From Lactobacillus sp. ESL0684 (GTDB lineage Bacteria > Bacillota > Bacilli > Lactobacillales > Lactobacillaceae): 64,000 nt of DNA. Each line of letters opens with the position of its first letter. Position 1 is the stretch's first letter. The notes beneath the pieces are model-generated. The model was not told the DNA's origin, searched no databases, and worked only from the letters and a program-made list of their open reading frames with translations. Shown here in pieces: positions 1 through 9,115 of this stretch. Location: the NCBI RefSeq assembly GCF_029392675.1, contig NZ_CP113941.1:980001-1044000 (forward strand). Reading direction: 5' to 3'. Both the position numbers and the translations under genes were made by a program.

Positions 1-668
1 ACTAAATCGTTAAAATAGTACTTTCGCAAAAGTTGAACTAGGAACAGTGCCACATCATCTGCATGAAAAATACTATCTTTAATTGCTCCAAAAATAGCTA
101 ATTTGTACCCAACATCTTGATCGTCAAATTTTGGCCAAAGAATCCCGGGAGTATCTAAGATCTGAATATTAGTATTAGTCTTCAACCATGATTGGCCTTT
201 AGTTACACCTGGTTTATTACCAACAGCTGCTACATTATGTCCAACCAAACGATTGATAATAGTTGATTTACCACAATTCGGTACACCAACCAAAGCAATT
301 CTAATTACTGGATTCGACGCACCACGAGCTTCTAACTTTTGAACTTTTTTAGCAGCTAGCTTTTTTATCATGTGTACAATTGCCTGTACATTAGTATTAT
401 GCAGAGAATCCACTGCCATAACCAGTTTGTCCTTACCAGCTAATTTTTTCTGCCATTTTTTGGTCATAATCGGATCGGCCAAATCAGCTTTATTTAAAAT
501 AATCAAATGCGGCTTGTCTGCGACTAATTGTTCAATCATTGGATTTCTAGACGATTGCGGAATACGAGCATCCAGCACCTCAACTAACACATCAATTAAC
601 CCAAGTTTTTCCTCGAGCTGATTGCGCGCTTTATTCATATGTCCTGGATACCACTGAATTGTTGCCAT
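1..668 (-). CDS. rbgA: Ribosome biogenesis GTPase RbgA (YlqF), 3' part missing
   Basis: The gene begins inside the window and runs off its left edge, leaving about 222 N-terminal residues. RbgA is a GTPase needed for late assembly of the 50S subunit. The motifs come in circularly permuted order, as in the YlqF/YawG family: NKADL (G4) near residues 56-60, then the P-loop GVPNCGKST near 126-134, then DTPG (G3) near 170. The N-terminus MATIQWYPGHM is typical of the family. The ATG at 668 follows a GAAGG box. It lies downstream of yozE, with a hairpin terminator between them. The family call is firm; only the C-terminal RNA-binding part is unseen. Confidence 0.95.
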   Translation of the reverse strand, partial: MATIQWYPGHMNKARNQLEEKLGLIDVLVEVLDARIPQSSRNPMIEQLVADKPHLIILNKADLADPIMTKKWQKKLAGKDKLVMAVDSLHNTNVQAIVHMIKKLAAKKVQKLEARGASNPVIRIALVGVPNCGKSTIINRLVGHNVAAVGNKPGVTKGQSWLKTNTNIQILDTPGILWPKFDDQDVGYKLAIFGAIKDSIFHADDVALFLVQLLRKYYFNDL

Positions 669-688
669 TTTTTTGCCTTCTTTAACAC

Positions 689-711
689 TAAAAAAGCCCT
701 AAAAAGAGCTA
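689..711 (-). terminator. Rho-independent terminator after yozE
   Basis: On the minus strand a 6-bp stem (AGCTCT with AGGGCT, one G-T pair) closes a TTTT loop and is followed by a T run. It sits just after the yozE stop and just before rbgA, so it may only partly block transcription. Confidence 0.6.
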
Positions 712-714
712 CTC

Positions 715-945
715 CTAATATGCCATTTTATCTTGATAATTTTGATAAGCTCGGTCAAAAATACTCATACTGGATAAGTAACCAGCATTTAACTCTAAAT
801 AATTGGACAGCTTATCATAATCTTGTTCCTGCTTAGGAAAAGTCTGATCATTTTGGGCATTATTTGCAAATTGTGCAATTTCATCATTAGAATCCGCATC
901 CCGTTGTGTCATCAAAAACCGATAAAAACTTTCTCGATAAGCCAA
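715..945 (-). CDS. yozE: YozE/UPF0346 family small protein
   Basis: A 76-residue protein beginning [16 protein letters not shown]. It matches the small YozE (UPF0346) family of Firmicutes, which folds as a SAM-like helical domain and has no established biochemical role. The length agrees with the family (about 70-80 residues). No membrane segment or metal site is visible. It lies 6 bases after the degV stop, so it is probably cotranscribed with degV, and a terminator follows it. The family assignment rests on the aromatic and charged N-terminus and on size. Confidence 0.8.
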   Translation of the reverse strand: MAYRESFYRFLMTQRDADSNDEIAQFANNAQNDQTFPKQEQDYDKLSNYLELNAGYLSSMSIFDRAYQNYQDKMAY

Positions 946-951
946 ATTTAT

Positions 952-1815
952 TTACTCCGTATAATATAAAATTGCATAGGCACCCATTCCAGCATGTGTA
1001 GCAATAATTGGACTCGTTTCGCGCAATAAAACATCAATATTTTGATTGATTTCTCTAATCTTTTGTGCGAATTTTTTTAGTTCTTCAGGAGCACCACCAT
1101 CCGCTACATAGGAAATACCTACTTCTTTGATTTTTTCTTTATTTGCGGCAATATCTGCTAAAATTCGATTATTGAAATTTAACGAAAACTTCTTGCCTCG
1201 TCCTTTTTTAGCCACTTTAAGCTGTCCATCGGGCATTTGCAATTCAATTCTAATATTTAGCATCCCAGCAACTTTACCAGCAAGTGGGCCCAACCTACCA
1301 CCTTTGACTATGTTTTCTAAATTAACAATCATCATCTGTAAACGTTGGGTTTTCTGCATCTTTTGTAGATGTGTCAAAATTTGAGCTACAGATTTGCCAG
1401 CAGCAGCATCTTTTGCCGCAGCTAAAACTTGGAATCCTTCCATTCGATCCGTTAATTGTGAATCAACTAAATGGACCAATTCCTTTTTCTCACAAAGAGC
1501 TACTGCTTGCTTAGCAGCGTCAATTGTTCCACTTAAAGCTTTAGCTAAAAAGATTCCAATCACTTGACTACCGTCAGCAGTAAGTTCATTAATTGTGTCT
1601 ACTAATCGACCAATCGATGGCTGACTAGTTTTCGGTAGTTCATTAGCAGTTTTCATCTTCTGAACAAATTCCTGCCTAGTAATTTCAACTCCATCTAAAT
1701 AGGTCTCATTATCAATCGTTACCGATAAAGGCACCACTGTAATATTAAATTTTTTTATTTCCTCCGGTGTCAACTGCACGGAAGAATCGGTCATGATTTT
1801 TATCATCTCTGACAA
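952..1815 (-). CDS. DegV family fatty-acid-binding protein
   Basis: DegV proteins bind a long-chain fatty acid; those of the FakB type present it to the kinase FakA for phospholipid synthesis. The N-terminal signature MTDSSVQLT, the stretch ITVVPLSVTID and the central LSGTIDAA (lipid-contact Ser/Thr) are visible. I place the start at the TTG at 1815 because GAGGG lies 8 bases upstream. A TTG at 1830 overlaps that box and an ATG at 1806 has no good box. The product is about 287 residues, normal for the family. Which fatty acid is bound, and whether it serves FakA, cannot be read from the sequence. Confidence 0.85.
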   Translation of the reverse strand: MSEMIKIMTDSSVQLTPEEIKKFNITVVPLSVTIDNETYLDGVEITRQEFVQKMKTANELPKTSQPSIGRLVDTINELTADGSQVIGIFLAKALSGTIDAAKQAVALCEKKELVHLVDSQLTDRMEGFQVLAAAKDAAAGKSVAQILTHLQKMQKTQRLQMMIVNLENIVKGGRLGPLAGKVAGMLNIRIELQMPDGQLKVAKKGRGKKFSLNFNNRILADIAANKEKIKEVGISYVADGGAPEELKKFAQKIREINQNIDVLLRETSPIIATHAGMGAYAILYYTE

Positions 1816-1837
1816 CGTGTTCGCCCTCAATTCTAAA

Positions 1838-1886
1838 TTGCAATAACTTTATGCTAAAATATAAATTATATAGGTCATTATAGCAA
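1838..1886. promoter_or_regulatory. Divergent degV / hlyIII promoters with overlapping -10 boxes
   Basis: Minus strand: TTGCTA (1881-1886), 17-base spacer, TATATT (1858-1863), pointing to degV. Plus strand: TTGCAA (1838-1843), 16-base spacer, TATAAA (1860-1865), pointing to hlyIII. The two -10 boxes overlap by four bases. Assignment is by consensus and spacing only. Confidence 0.5.
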
Positions 1887-1925
1887 AAAAAACTTAAAAA
1901 TAAGAAATTGATTGGATCTTTTAGG

Positions 1926-2591
1926 ATGAATTTACGGAAAATTTGGCAAGAACCACAAACTCAGTCAAAATACTACTACCTGCTAGACAATATTTTTAGT
2001 GCAATTACTCATGGCATTGGTTGTCTTTTAGCAATTGCTGGCTTAATCTTTTTAATCATTAAAGCCGCAGCAAGTGGCAGTATCCTTCGGATAGTAACTT
2101 TTACTATTTATGGAGTATGTTTGGTCTTACTGTATCTCTTCTCGACACTATTTCACAGTCTAATTTTTACTAGAGCACGCAATGTTTTCCAAATTTTTGA
2201 CCATTCATCAATTTTTTTATTAATTGCTGGTACTTATACTCCGTACTCTTTAGTTGCTATCGGCGGAATTTGGGGTCAAGTATTATTCTGCTTGATCTGG
2301 TTACTTACGATTTTTGGAATTATTTATTATATCTTTAATCGCGGTAAACACACCATTTTAGATACTATTTTGTATATCGCAATGGGCTGGTTAATTATCC
2401 TTTCAGGTCCATATCTTTACGTTCGCCTTGGCTTAGTTGGCTTTTGGCTATTAGTTAGTGGCGGAATTGCCTACACTTTTGGCGCTATCTTATATACCAT
2501 GAGAGGAATTCCCTACATTCACGTCATCTGGCATCTATTCGTTATGCTAGGTTCAAGCTTAATGTATTTCTCAATTTTATTCTTTGTTTAA
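1926..2591 (+). CDS. Hemolysin III family (YqfA/CREST-type) membrane protein
   Basis: A protein of about 221 residues with seven predicted membrane helices, belonging to the hemolysin III/PAQR-like CREST superfamily. Conserved positions are visible: ITHGIG in helix 1, the FSTLFHS region, FDHSSIFLLIAGTYTP, and HVIWHLF near the C-terminus, which together supply the His/Asp/Ser residues thought to bind zinc. Family members are likely hydrolases; cytolysis has been shown for only a few. The start is set at the ATG at 1926, with GGAT about 9 bases upstream; a TTG at 1908 is the alternative. It converges with cca and leaves five bases between the stops. Confidence 0.85.
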   Translation: MNLRKIWQEPQTQSKYYYLLDNIFSAITHGIGCLLAIAGLIFLIIKAAASGSILRIVTFTIYGVCLVLLYLFSTLFHSLIFTRARNVFQIFDHSSIFLLIAGTYTPYSLVAIGGIWGQVLFCLIWLLTIFGIIYYIFNRGKHTILDTILYIAMGWLIILSGPYLYVRLGLVGFWLLVSGGIAYTFGAILYTMRGIPYIHVIWHLFVMLGSSLMYFSILFFV

Positions 2592-2596
2592 TTCAG

Positions 2597-3787
2597 TTAA
2601 CCAGCTAAATATTCTTTTACAGCTTCTTCACTATTTTCTAGTTTTCCAGCAACTACCATTTTTTTGATCTCAGTTAATAGTTGTCCTAATCTAGGTCCCG
2701 GCTCGATTCCTGTTTTAATTAAAAAAAGGCCATCAACAGCTAGTTCAGCTGAAGTTTTGATTGGTAAAGCTAAATAGCGATCGACTAGAATCTCAGAATT
2801 AATTGGTTGTCCGAGAATACGTGCTACGTCGATAGTGCTAAATAAAATGTCCTGACCTGCTTCAAATAATTCAAAATCAGTTGGTGGCCGTTGCGAAATT
2901 ATATCAAATAACGCTACAATTTGTTCGACCATAGCTGTCATGGCATTAGAATTTTTCCAAGCACGCATAAACTGCTTAATTTGGTCATCCTGCAACTTAA
3001 GCAAAATAATTATTATTGCCCAAAAACTCTGTTCATTGCTAGGATTAAATTCCAAACTTGAATAAATTTTCAATAACTCTTTGTGTCCAGCAAATCCAGG
3101 CACTTCTTCGCTTAGATTTGTATCTAAAAAAATTCGAAAGGCTTCTGCAGAAGACTTACCTGTCCCCAACTTAACAAATTCATCCCGAATACGCTCAATC
3201 GAAATTTGACTTAAAAGTTGATGATGATCAGCAATCGCCTGCTCAGTCTGTGGTTCAAGTTGAAACTTCAGTTGACTCATAAACCGCACTGCTCGCATCA
3301 TCCGCAATGCATCTTCATTAAATCTTTGTTCAGGATTACCAACTGCTTTAATCAGACACTTATGCAAATCACCCAAGCCATCAAATAAATCAATAACTTC
3401 GCCATGTCTATTCATTGCTAAAGCATTAATGGTAAAATCACGTCGCTTAAGATCTTCACTTAGATTTTGCACAAAAGTAACATGATCAGGTCGTCGATAA
3501 TCTTGATAACCTGATTCTGTCCTAAAAGTGGTTATTTCATAGCTTTGCCCATGATATAAAACAGTTACTGTGCCATGTTTGATACCAGTATCAATTGATC
3601 TAGAAAAAAGCTCCTTGACCTCTTCAGGATAAGCACTGGTAGCAATATCAATGTCATGGATCTGACGTTTTAAAAGTAAGTCACGCACAGATCCGCCGAC
3701 AAAATAGGCTTCGAACCCAGCTTGTTCCAGTTTTTCTAGTACCGGTACTGCTACCGTAAAAATTTCTGGTAAATTATCTATTTTCAT
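2597..3787 (-). CDS. cca: CCA tRNA nucleotidyltransferase
   Basis: Adds or repairs the 3'-terminal CCA of tRNAs from CTP and ATP. It is a class II enzyme: GGSVRDLLL near residues 31-39, the metal-binding DIDIATSA (DxD), [12 protein letters not shown], and [12 protein letters not shown] in the nucleotide-selecting neck, followed by [10 protein letters not shown] in the body. Length of about 396 residues matches the bacterial family. Two adjacent ATGs (3790 and 3787) are possible starts; no strong ribosome binding site separates them. It lies downstream of a TPR gene, an order common in lactobacilli. Because CCA may be absent from some tRNA genes, the enzyme is probably essential. Confidence 0.95.
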   Translation of the reverse strand: MKIDNLPEIFTVAVPVLEKLEQAGFEAYFVGGSVRDLLLKRQIHDIDIATSAYPEEVKELFSRSIDTGIKHGTVTVLYHGQSYEITTFRTESGYQDYRRPDHVTFVQNLSEDLKRRDFTINALAMNRHGEVIDLFDGLGDLHKCLIKAVGNPEQRFNEDALRMMRAVRFMSQLKFQLEPQTEQAIADHHQLLSQISIERIRDEFVKLGTGKSSAEAFRIFLDTNLSEEVPGFAGHKELLKIYSSLEFNPSNEQSFWAIIIILLKLQDDQIKQFMRAWKNSNAMTAMVEQIVALFDIISQRPPTDFELFEAGQDILFSTIDVARILGQPINSEILVDRYLALPIKTSAELAVDGLFLIKTGIEPGPRLGQLLTEIKKMVVAGKLENSEEAVKEYLAG

Positions 3788-3938
3788 CATTTAATTAATC
3801 AACCCATTGATTATATTTATTTTTAATTAAGTAGCTTTATGGTTTTGTAGCAAAATTTTTGCTTACAACTTAACTTCACTAATGATTATATCGCTTTTAA
3901 AGACAGAACTCGACAATTTCTTAATAGGAATTTAGAAC

Positions 3939-5195
3939 TTAAACCGTTAATCTGTTGTATAAATCCTGCATTTCTGTATCAGTAGGAGCAAGCTTCAAGT
4001 AACTTTCTAGCAATTGAATAGTGACCTCCGTTGAATTTGCTTCAGTTACAAAAAATTCAATCATTTGTCGTAAAAAAGTCGCATTTTGTTTAAATTCAGG
4101 ATAAGCAAGCAAGAACTCACTTTTGGCCTGATCACTATTATCCAGCCGCTCATAAGATAAAGCCATATTCCAATGAATTTGTGGTTCTAGATCATCCTCA
4201 GCCATTTTAGCAAATAATTTGAGGTTTTCTTCATCACGTCGCTGATGTAAATATAAATTTGATAATTGCAACAGTAGGTCATCATTTTCTGGAGCGACTT
4301 TTAAGCCACGCTTCAGTAAATCTTCTGCTGTTGCCAGATCATCAATTTTAGTGGCTGCTCTGGCTCCTTGTGAATACAAAATCGGATCATATTCATTATA
4401 AGTCAAGCCAGTTTGCGCTGTTTGTAAAACTTGCTGATAGTCATTTAAGTGTTCGTAAGCTGTAGCCAACAATTGATAAGCATTCACATAATCTGGACTT
4501 TGCCCAATTACATCTTTTAAGTATGAAATTGCTTGATCATCTTTTTTAAGTACTAGCATAACTAAGGCCGCCTGATATTTGCTGTCAATATCAATAATAT
4601 CGCCACTATGCTTTTCAATTACATCAGCTGCTGCTTCATAATTGCCAAGCTTAGCTAAGGTTTGAAACAATCGATTATTCAAATTTACTTCACTAAAAGT
4701 TTCTTGCCGCTCTAGTAGATCCTGATATCGACTTAGAGCTTGCTCATAATTGCCACTCAGATAGTCTAGCTCGGCTAAGCCAAATTTTATTGTATCTTCT
4801 TCAGGTGCAATCTTTAATGCCTTCATGAGCTTATTACGAGCCGTTTCGAGCAAGCCATTAGTTTGATAGTAATCAGCCTGCACTAACAAGCTCTCTAAGT
4901 ATGCATCAGAATCTTCTGGTACATCATAAAGCAGAGTAAGACCGTCATCCTCTTGGCCATCATTTAATAAAATTTCAGCTAAATATACTTTAAATAAGTC
5001 TTCTCGGGGAAATTTAGCAATCAAGCTTCGATAAATCTCTTTAGATAAATCAGTCAAACCTAAACCCGTCAAGTTTTCAGCTAACGAAGCTAAAACTTCT
5101 GGTTCATCATTGTCCAATGCCTTCTTAAGTAGGACCTTTTCTTGTGAAAAATCTTGTTTCTCAATTGTTGATAGTAATTGTTCTGAATAACTCAT
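3939..5195 (-). CDS. TPR repeat protein (YpiA-like)
   Basis: About 418 residues made largely of tandem tetratricopeptide repeats spaced near 34 residues, for example around APEEDTIKFGLAELDYLSGN and NAYQLLATAYEHLNDY. No catalytic motif, signal peptide or membrane segment is visible, so it is probably a cytoplasmic scaffold. It resembles B. subtilis YpiA in length and composition, whose role is unclear. I chose the ATG at 5195 because GGAGA lies upstream at suitable distance; that box overlaps an earlier ATG at 5210. It follows hup, separated by a terminator, and precedes cca. Confidence 0.75.
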   Translation of the reverse strand: MSYSEQLLSTIEKQDFSQEKVLLKKALDNDEPEVLASLAENLTGLGLTDLSKEIYRSLIAKFPREDLFKVYLAEILLNDGQEDDGLTLLYDVPEDSDAYLESLLVQADYYQTNGLLETARNKLMKALKIAPEEDTIKFGLAELDYLSGNYEQALSRYQDLLERQETFSEVNLNNRLFQTLAKLGNYEAAADVIEKHSGDIIDIDSKYQAALVMLVLKKDDQAISYLKDVIGQSPDYVNAYQLLATAYEHLNDYQQVLQTAQTGLTYNEYDPILYSQGARAATKIDDLATAEDLLKRGLKVAPENDDLLLQLSNLYLHQRRDEENLKLFAKMAEDDLEPQIHWNMALSYERLDNSDQAKSEFLLAYPEFKQNATFLRQMIEFFVTEANSTEVTIQLLESYLKLAPTDTEMQDLYNRLTV

Positions 5196-5229
5196 CGTTA
5201 GTTTCTCCATTTATATTTTTAGATTAAAA

Positions 5230-5264
5230 CTAAAAAAACGACAGCACCAGCCATCGTTTCTCTA
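5230..5264 (-). terminator. Rho-independent terminator after hup
   Basis: On the minus strand AAACGATGGC pairs imperfectly with GCTGTCGTTT and is followed by a T run. It lies between hup and the TPR gene. Confidence 0.8.
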
Positions 5265-5281
5265 GTAAAAAAACTATTAAA

Positions 5282-5557
5282 TTATTTAACAGCTTCTTTC
5301 AAAGCCTTGCCCGGTTTAAATGCGGGAACGACACTAGCTGGGATTTCAATTTCATCACCAGTTTGTGGGTTACGACCTTTACGAGCTGCACGTTGCCGTA
5401 CTTCAAAAGTTCCAAAACCAATTAATTGGACTTTTTCACCTTTAGCCAAATCATCTTGAATTGAACTAAAAATAGCGTCAACAGCAGTAGCAGCATCTTT
5501 CTTAGTTAATTTAGTTTTTGAAGCTACTTCAGAAACTAATTCTGCCTTATTTGCCAT
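5282..5557 (-). CDS. hup: HU family DNA-binding protein
   Basis: A 91-residue histone-like protein that bends and compacts DNA as a dimer. It begins MANKAELV and carries the family signature [20 protein letters not shown] near residues 46-65 and [11 protein letters not shown] at the end. Most lactobacilli have a single essential HU. The start at the ATG at 5557 is fixed by the strong GGGAGGTG box 9 bases upstream. It has its own promoter with an extended -10 and a leader of about 110 bases, and is closed by a strong terminator, so it is probably monocistronic and highly expressed. Confidence 0.97.
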   Translation of the reverse strand: MANKAELVSEVASKTKLTKKDAATAVDAIFSSIQDDLAKGEKVQLIGFGTFEVRQRAARKGRNPQTGDEIEIPASVVPAFKPGKALKEAVK

Positions 5558-5668
5558 CTGGAAATTCACCTCCCAAAATTTAAACTCCAACTTGAAGTTT
5601 AACAGCTTTCTCCTCCAATGACGAGGAATGAAGAATAATGATTTTTATTCACCAGTCTTCCTTCACTC

Positions 5669-5697
5669 AAAATAGCACAAAAGCCTTGTCACAACAA
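5669..5697 (-). promoter_or_regulatory. hup promoter, extended -10
   Basis: TTGTTG (5692-5697), 17-base spacer, TATTTT (5669-5674), with TGC directly before the -10 box. The predicted leader contains two hairpins before the ribosome binding site. Confidence 0.6.
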
Positions 5698-5743
5698 GTT
5701 ATTTTATCAAAAAATGTGTTTTTTAGCATTTCAATGGCCGAAG

Positions 5744-7054
5744 TTATTTTCGTTTACGGGCAATTATCTTAATTGGAGTACCCCTAAAGTCAAAATTTTC
5801 TCTTAATTGATTAATTAAAAATCGGCGATACGAAAAGTGCATCAATTCGGGATCATTAACGAACACCACAAAAGTTGGTGGATTAGTAGCCACTTGAGTC
5901 ATATAATACACCCTTAGCCGTTTGCCCTTGACCATTGGAGTTGGGACTAGCTTACTAGCTTCTAGCAATAAATCGTTTAAAACACTAGATTGAATGCGTT
6001 GATTTTGATTATGATATACCTGCTTTACAACTTGCGGAATCTGCTCTAAATTTTGTCCAGTTTTAGCAGAAACAAAGATTATTGAAGCATAATCCAAATA
6101 TTGAAACTCTTGACGAATAGTCTGTTCAAAGTCTTTACCACTATTACTGTTTTTCTTAGGTAGATCCCATTTATTAACAATGATTACCATTCCGCGACCA
6201 GCATCATGAGCATACCCTGCCACATGCTTATCTTGCTCGCGAATACCACTACTGGCGTCTAAGACTAGACAAACCACGTCTGAGTGCTCAATGGCTCCCA
6301 TTGCGCGCATTACAGAATACTTCTCAGTCTTTTCATAAACTTTACCGCGGCGTCTAATTCCTGCAGTATCAACAATGCGATACTTAGTACCGTCTGCACC
6401 GACAAAAGGTGTATCGACAGCATCACGTGTTGTTCCTTCTTCATCGTTAACAATCACTCGCTTTTCACCGACCAAACGATTAACGATCGAAGATTTACCA
6501 ACATTAGGGCGACCGATAATACTAAATGAAATCTGCTCGTCATTCTTTTTGGCCAAATCTTTAGGAAGTTCACTAACAACGCGATCAAGTAAATCACCAA
6601 TCCCTGTCCCATGACTACTGGAAATTGGCACGGGATCTCCTAAACCTAAACTGTAAAAATCATAGATATCAGCACGTTGTTCTGGATTGTCAGCCTTGTT
6701 AACTGCCAAGATAACTGGCTTATCAGTTTGATATAACAGATGGGCAATACGTTCATCTAAATCAGTTAAATGATTAGCTACACTGGTTATCATAATAATC
6801 ACATCAGCTTCATCGATTGCAATTTCTGCTTGCGCACGAATCTCATCTTCAATTCGACCGTTTTCCCAAGTAATACCACCTGTATCAATTAAATCAAACT
6901 TGTGCCCCATCCATTCTGCTTGCGCATAATTACGATCACGGGTAACTCCTGGCTTGTCTTCAACAATAGCTAAGCGTTCATTAATAATCCGGTTGAAAAG
7001 AGTTGATTTACCAACATTAGGTTGTCCAACAATCGCAACTACTGGTAAAACCAT
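5744..7054 (-). CDS. der: Ribosome-associated GTPase Der (EngA)
   Basis: A double GTPase needed for 50S assembly. The first G domain has GQPNVGKST near residues 10-18, DTGG near 58 and NKAD near 118. The second has GRPNVGKSS near 182, [10 protein letters not shown] and [11 protein letters not shown]-like C-terminal domain ends in basic residues. The 436-residue length is typical. The start at 7054 has GAGGAGG upstream. It follows rpsA after a strong terminator, so it may depend on read-through or on its own weak promoter. Together with rbgA it makes two 50S assembly GTPases in 7 kb. Confidence 0.97.
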   Translation of the reverse strand: MVLPVVAIVGQPNVGKSTLFNRIINERLAIVEDKPGVTRDRNYAQAEWMGHKFDLIDTGGITWENGRIEDEIRAQAEIAIDEADVIIMITSVANHLTDLDERIAHLLYQTDKPVILAVNKADNPEQRADIYDFYSLGLGDPVPISSSHGTGIGDLLDRVVSELPKDLAKKNDEQISFSIIGRPNVGKSSIVNRLVGEKRVIVNDEEGTTRDAVDTPFVGADGTKYRIVDTAGIRRRGKVYEKTEKYSVMRAMGAIEHSDVVCLVLDASSGIREQDKHVAGYAHDAGRGMVIIVNKWDLPKKNSNSGKDFEQTIRQEFQYLDYASIIFVSAKTGQNLEQIPQVVKQVYHNQNQRIQSSVLNDLLLEASKLVPTPMVKGKRLRVYYMTQVATNPPTFVVFVNDPELMHFSYRRFLINQLRENFDFRGTPIKIIARKRK

Positions 7055-7080
7055 ATTTTTCAGCCTCCTCTAATAAAAAT

Positions 7081-7113
7081 AAAAAAGTCGGCTTCACAAA
7101 AGTCGACTTTTTT
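7081..7113 (-). terminator. Rho-independent terminator after rpsA
   Basis: On the minus strand AAAAAAGTCGAC pairs with a GCCGACTTTTTT arm, giving a long stem with a T tail. It lies between rpsA and der. Confidence 0.9.
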
Positions 7114-7121
7114 ATCTAAGT

Positions 7122-8327
7122 TTAACGACGATCTTTTAGTTGATCACCAATCAGATCACCCAAAGCAAAGCCATTATCATCATTATTCATGTATTTCTTG
7201 TTAACAGAACTTCTGTTGTAAGAACCGTGTGAATGTGAGCCCTCATTATCAGAGCCTTTAGAATCAGCTGCCTTCATTGAAAGTGAGATCCGACGTTCGT
7301 TTGGATCAATGTTCAAAACCTTAACCTTAACAGTTTGGCCGATTTCTAAAACATCACTAGGCTTATCAACATGCTTATATGAAATTTCAGAAACATGAAC
7401 TAAGCCTTGAATACCATCGGCAACTTCGACAAAGGCACCAAAGTTAGTTAGTGACTTAACTTCACCCTCGAAAATGTCACCTTCATGTAATTCAGCCGTT
7501 GCTTGTTCAAACGGAGAAGGTTCAGTTTGCTTAATTGAAAGGGAGATACGATGTCTGTCATCATCAATACCAATAACTTTAACTTTAACATCTTGACCAG
7601 CTTTTAAGACATCACTAGGCTTATCAACATGCTTATATGAAATTTCGGAAATGTGGACTAAACCATCTACACCACCAACGTCAACAAATGCACCGAAGTT
7701 AGTCAAACGAGAAACTTTACCTTCAACGACATCACCAACAACTAGTTGTGATGCAACATTATCAAAGGCTTCTTCACGTTCTTCTTCAATTAAATCCTTA
7801 TGAGAAAGAATTAACCGATTCTTGCTTGGATCGATTTCAGTAATCTTAAGTTTCATTGTTTTACCAATGTATGGCTTAAGATCTGAAACGTAACGGTTAG
7901 AAATCAATGAAGCTGGTAAAAATCCTCTAGTACCAACATCAACTAATAAACCACCACGAACTGATGAAGTTACAGTACCTTCAATAGCATTTCCTGCTTC
8001 AAAGTCCTTTTGTAACTCATCGTAAGCTTCTCTTTCTTTCAAGCGGGTAACTGAAAAGAAGAATTCACCATTTTCCTTGTCACCACCAGCTTTTCTCAAA
8101 ACTAAAGCTTTGAATTTATCTCCTGGCTTAACAAGTTCACGTAAATCGGCATTGCGATCTGAAGTGTATTCACGACGAGGAACGACACCTTCAACACCGG
8201 CGTTTTCTACCCCAACATCGATCTGACCATCTTCAACGTCTAATACTTCGACATCGACAATATCTCCGACCTCAACTCCTTGCATTTGCTTCAATGCATC
8301 TAAAAATTGATTACTGTTTTCTGACAT
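7122..8327 (-). CDS. rpsA: S1 domain protein, ribosomal protein S1 homologue
   Basis: 401 residues with four S1 RNA-binding domains, near residues 15-90, 103-170, 190-260 and 275-345, then a low-complexity Gly/Ser/Asn tail. This is the short Gram-positive S1 (YpfD-type), which lacks the two extra domains of E. coli S1. Domains 3 and 4 share ISYKHVDKPSDVL exactly and are also near-identical in DNA. The ATG at 8327 has GGGAGG upstream. It lies between cmk and der, as in many Bacillales and Lactobacillales. Whether it is a true ribosomal protein or an mRNA-binding factor is unsettled for this family. Confidence 0.93.
   Translation of the reverse strand: MSENSNQFLDALKQMQGVEVGDIVDVEVLDVEDGQIDVGVENAGVEGVVPRREYTSDRNADLRELVKPGDKFKALVLRKAGGDKENGEFFFSVTRLKEREAYDELQKDFEAGNAIEGTVTSSVRGGLLVDVGTRGFLPASLISNRYVSDLKPYIGKTMKLKITEIDPSKNRLILSHKDLIEEEREEAFDNVASQLVVGDVVEGKVSRLTNFGAFVDVGGVDGLVHISEISYKHVDKPSDVLKAGQDVKVKVIGIDDDRHRISLSIKQTEPSPFEQATAELHEGDIFEGEVKSLTNFGAFVEVADGIQGLVHVSEISYKHVDKPSDVLEIGQTVKVKVLNIDPNERRISLSMKAADSKGSDNEGSHSHGSYNRSSVNKKYMNNDDNGFALGDLIGDQLKDRR
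7351..7646. repeat. Pair of identical 38-base direct repeats inside rpsA
   Basis: Positions 7351-7388 and 7609-7646 are identical over 38 bases and lie 258 bases (86 codons) apart, in the matching part of S1 domains 4 and 3. Confidence 0.85.
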
Positions 8328-8401
8328 TATTTACCTCCCAATATCATAAATCTAATTCTAAATGAAACTGAGATATTTTTCTACTGTTTTAACCCTTTTT
8401 T

Positions 8402-9073
8402 TTAGTTTTTTTTGAATTTTTTTATTTTGGACAAAATTTCAGTGACAACTTGGTCAATTGTCATCCTAGTTGTATCGATTTCAATTGCATCCTGGGCTTT
8501 TTTTAATGGTGAAATAGCCCGATGTGAATCCTTATAATCTCTCATTGAAATATCTTGTTCAATTTCAGCAACTGTTCGTTCGGTCTTGATGCCTCGCTGT
8601 TTAAAGTCAAGCATTCTTCTTTGAGCACGCGATTTGGCTGATGCTACTAAAAATATTTTAACTTCAGCATTAGGTAAAACAGTGGTACCAATATCGCGAC
8701 CATCCATGATTACATCGGTTTTGCCAGCTAATTGTCTTTGCAAAGCTACCATTTTAGTTCGAACTCCAGCTAAAGCAGATACTTGTGAGACATTAGCCGA
8801 AATTTCAGGCGTTCTAATTTCTTGCGAGACATCTTGACCACTTACATAGACCTTCTGCACGCTATTTTCTGCTCTTAATTCAATTTTTTCATGGTCAAGA
8901 GCAGTTAAAATTGCTGCTTCATCACCATAATCAAGCTGATGCTTTCTCGCAATCAGCGTGCAGGCGCGATACATTGCTCCAGTATCAATATAAATAAAAC
9001 CTAATTTTTGCGCAATAATTTTTGCGACCGTACTTTTGCCAGCTGAAGCTGGGCCATCAATTGCTATCTGCAT
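8402..9073 (-). CDS. cmk: Cytidylate kinase
   Basis: Phosphorylates CMP and dCMP to the diphosphates in pyrimidine salvage and turnover. The P-loop region IDGPASAGKST is at residues 4-14, DTGAMYR near 33 and the DGRDIGT motif near 105, all typical of Cmk. The start is uncertain: the ATG at 9073 fits family N-termini but has no separate Shine-Dalgarno box, and a TTG at 9082 is possible. The start region abuts the terminator of the upstream LysM gene. The rpsA gene follows within 75 bases, a common cmk-rpsA pairing. Confidence 0.95.
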   Translation of the reverse strand: MQIAIDGPASAGKSTVAKIIAQKLGFIYIDTGAMYRACTLIARKHQLDYGDEAAILTALDHEKIELRAENSVQKVYVSGQDVSQEIRTPEISANVSQVSALAGVRTKMVALQRQLAGKTDVIMDGRDIGTTVLPNAEVKIFLVASAKSRAQRRMLDFKQRGIKTERTVAEIEQDISMRDYKDSHRAISPLKKAQDAIEIDTTRMTIDQVVTEILSKIKKFKKN

Positions 9074-9078
9074 CCCAA

Positions 9079-9103
9079 TCAAAAAGGGACATAAAGTCCC
9101 TAA
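9079..9103 (-). terminator. Terminator between the LysM gene and cmk
   Basis: On the minus strand AGGGAC pairs with GTCCCT around a TTTAT loop, followed by TTTTT. The T run ends within 10 bases of the cmk ATG. Confidence 0.75.
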
Positions 9104-9115
9104 CCTTTCTTTAAA

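Noticed and set aside
3846-3871. Hairpin between the TPR gene and cca
   Set aside because: The stem has a bulge and a tiny loop, and no T run follows on either strand, so it is not called a terminator.
3939-5195. Regular repeats in the TPR gene considered as tandem DNA repeats or CRISPR
   Set aside because: Repetition is at protein level (34-residue TPR units) with diverged DNA and no identical repeats with spacers.
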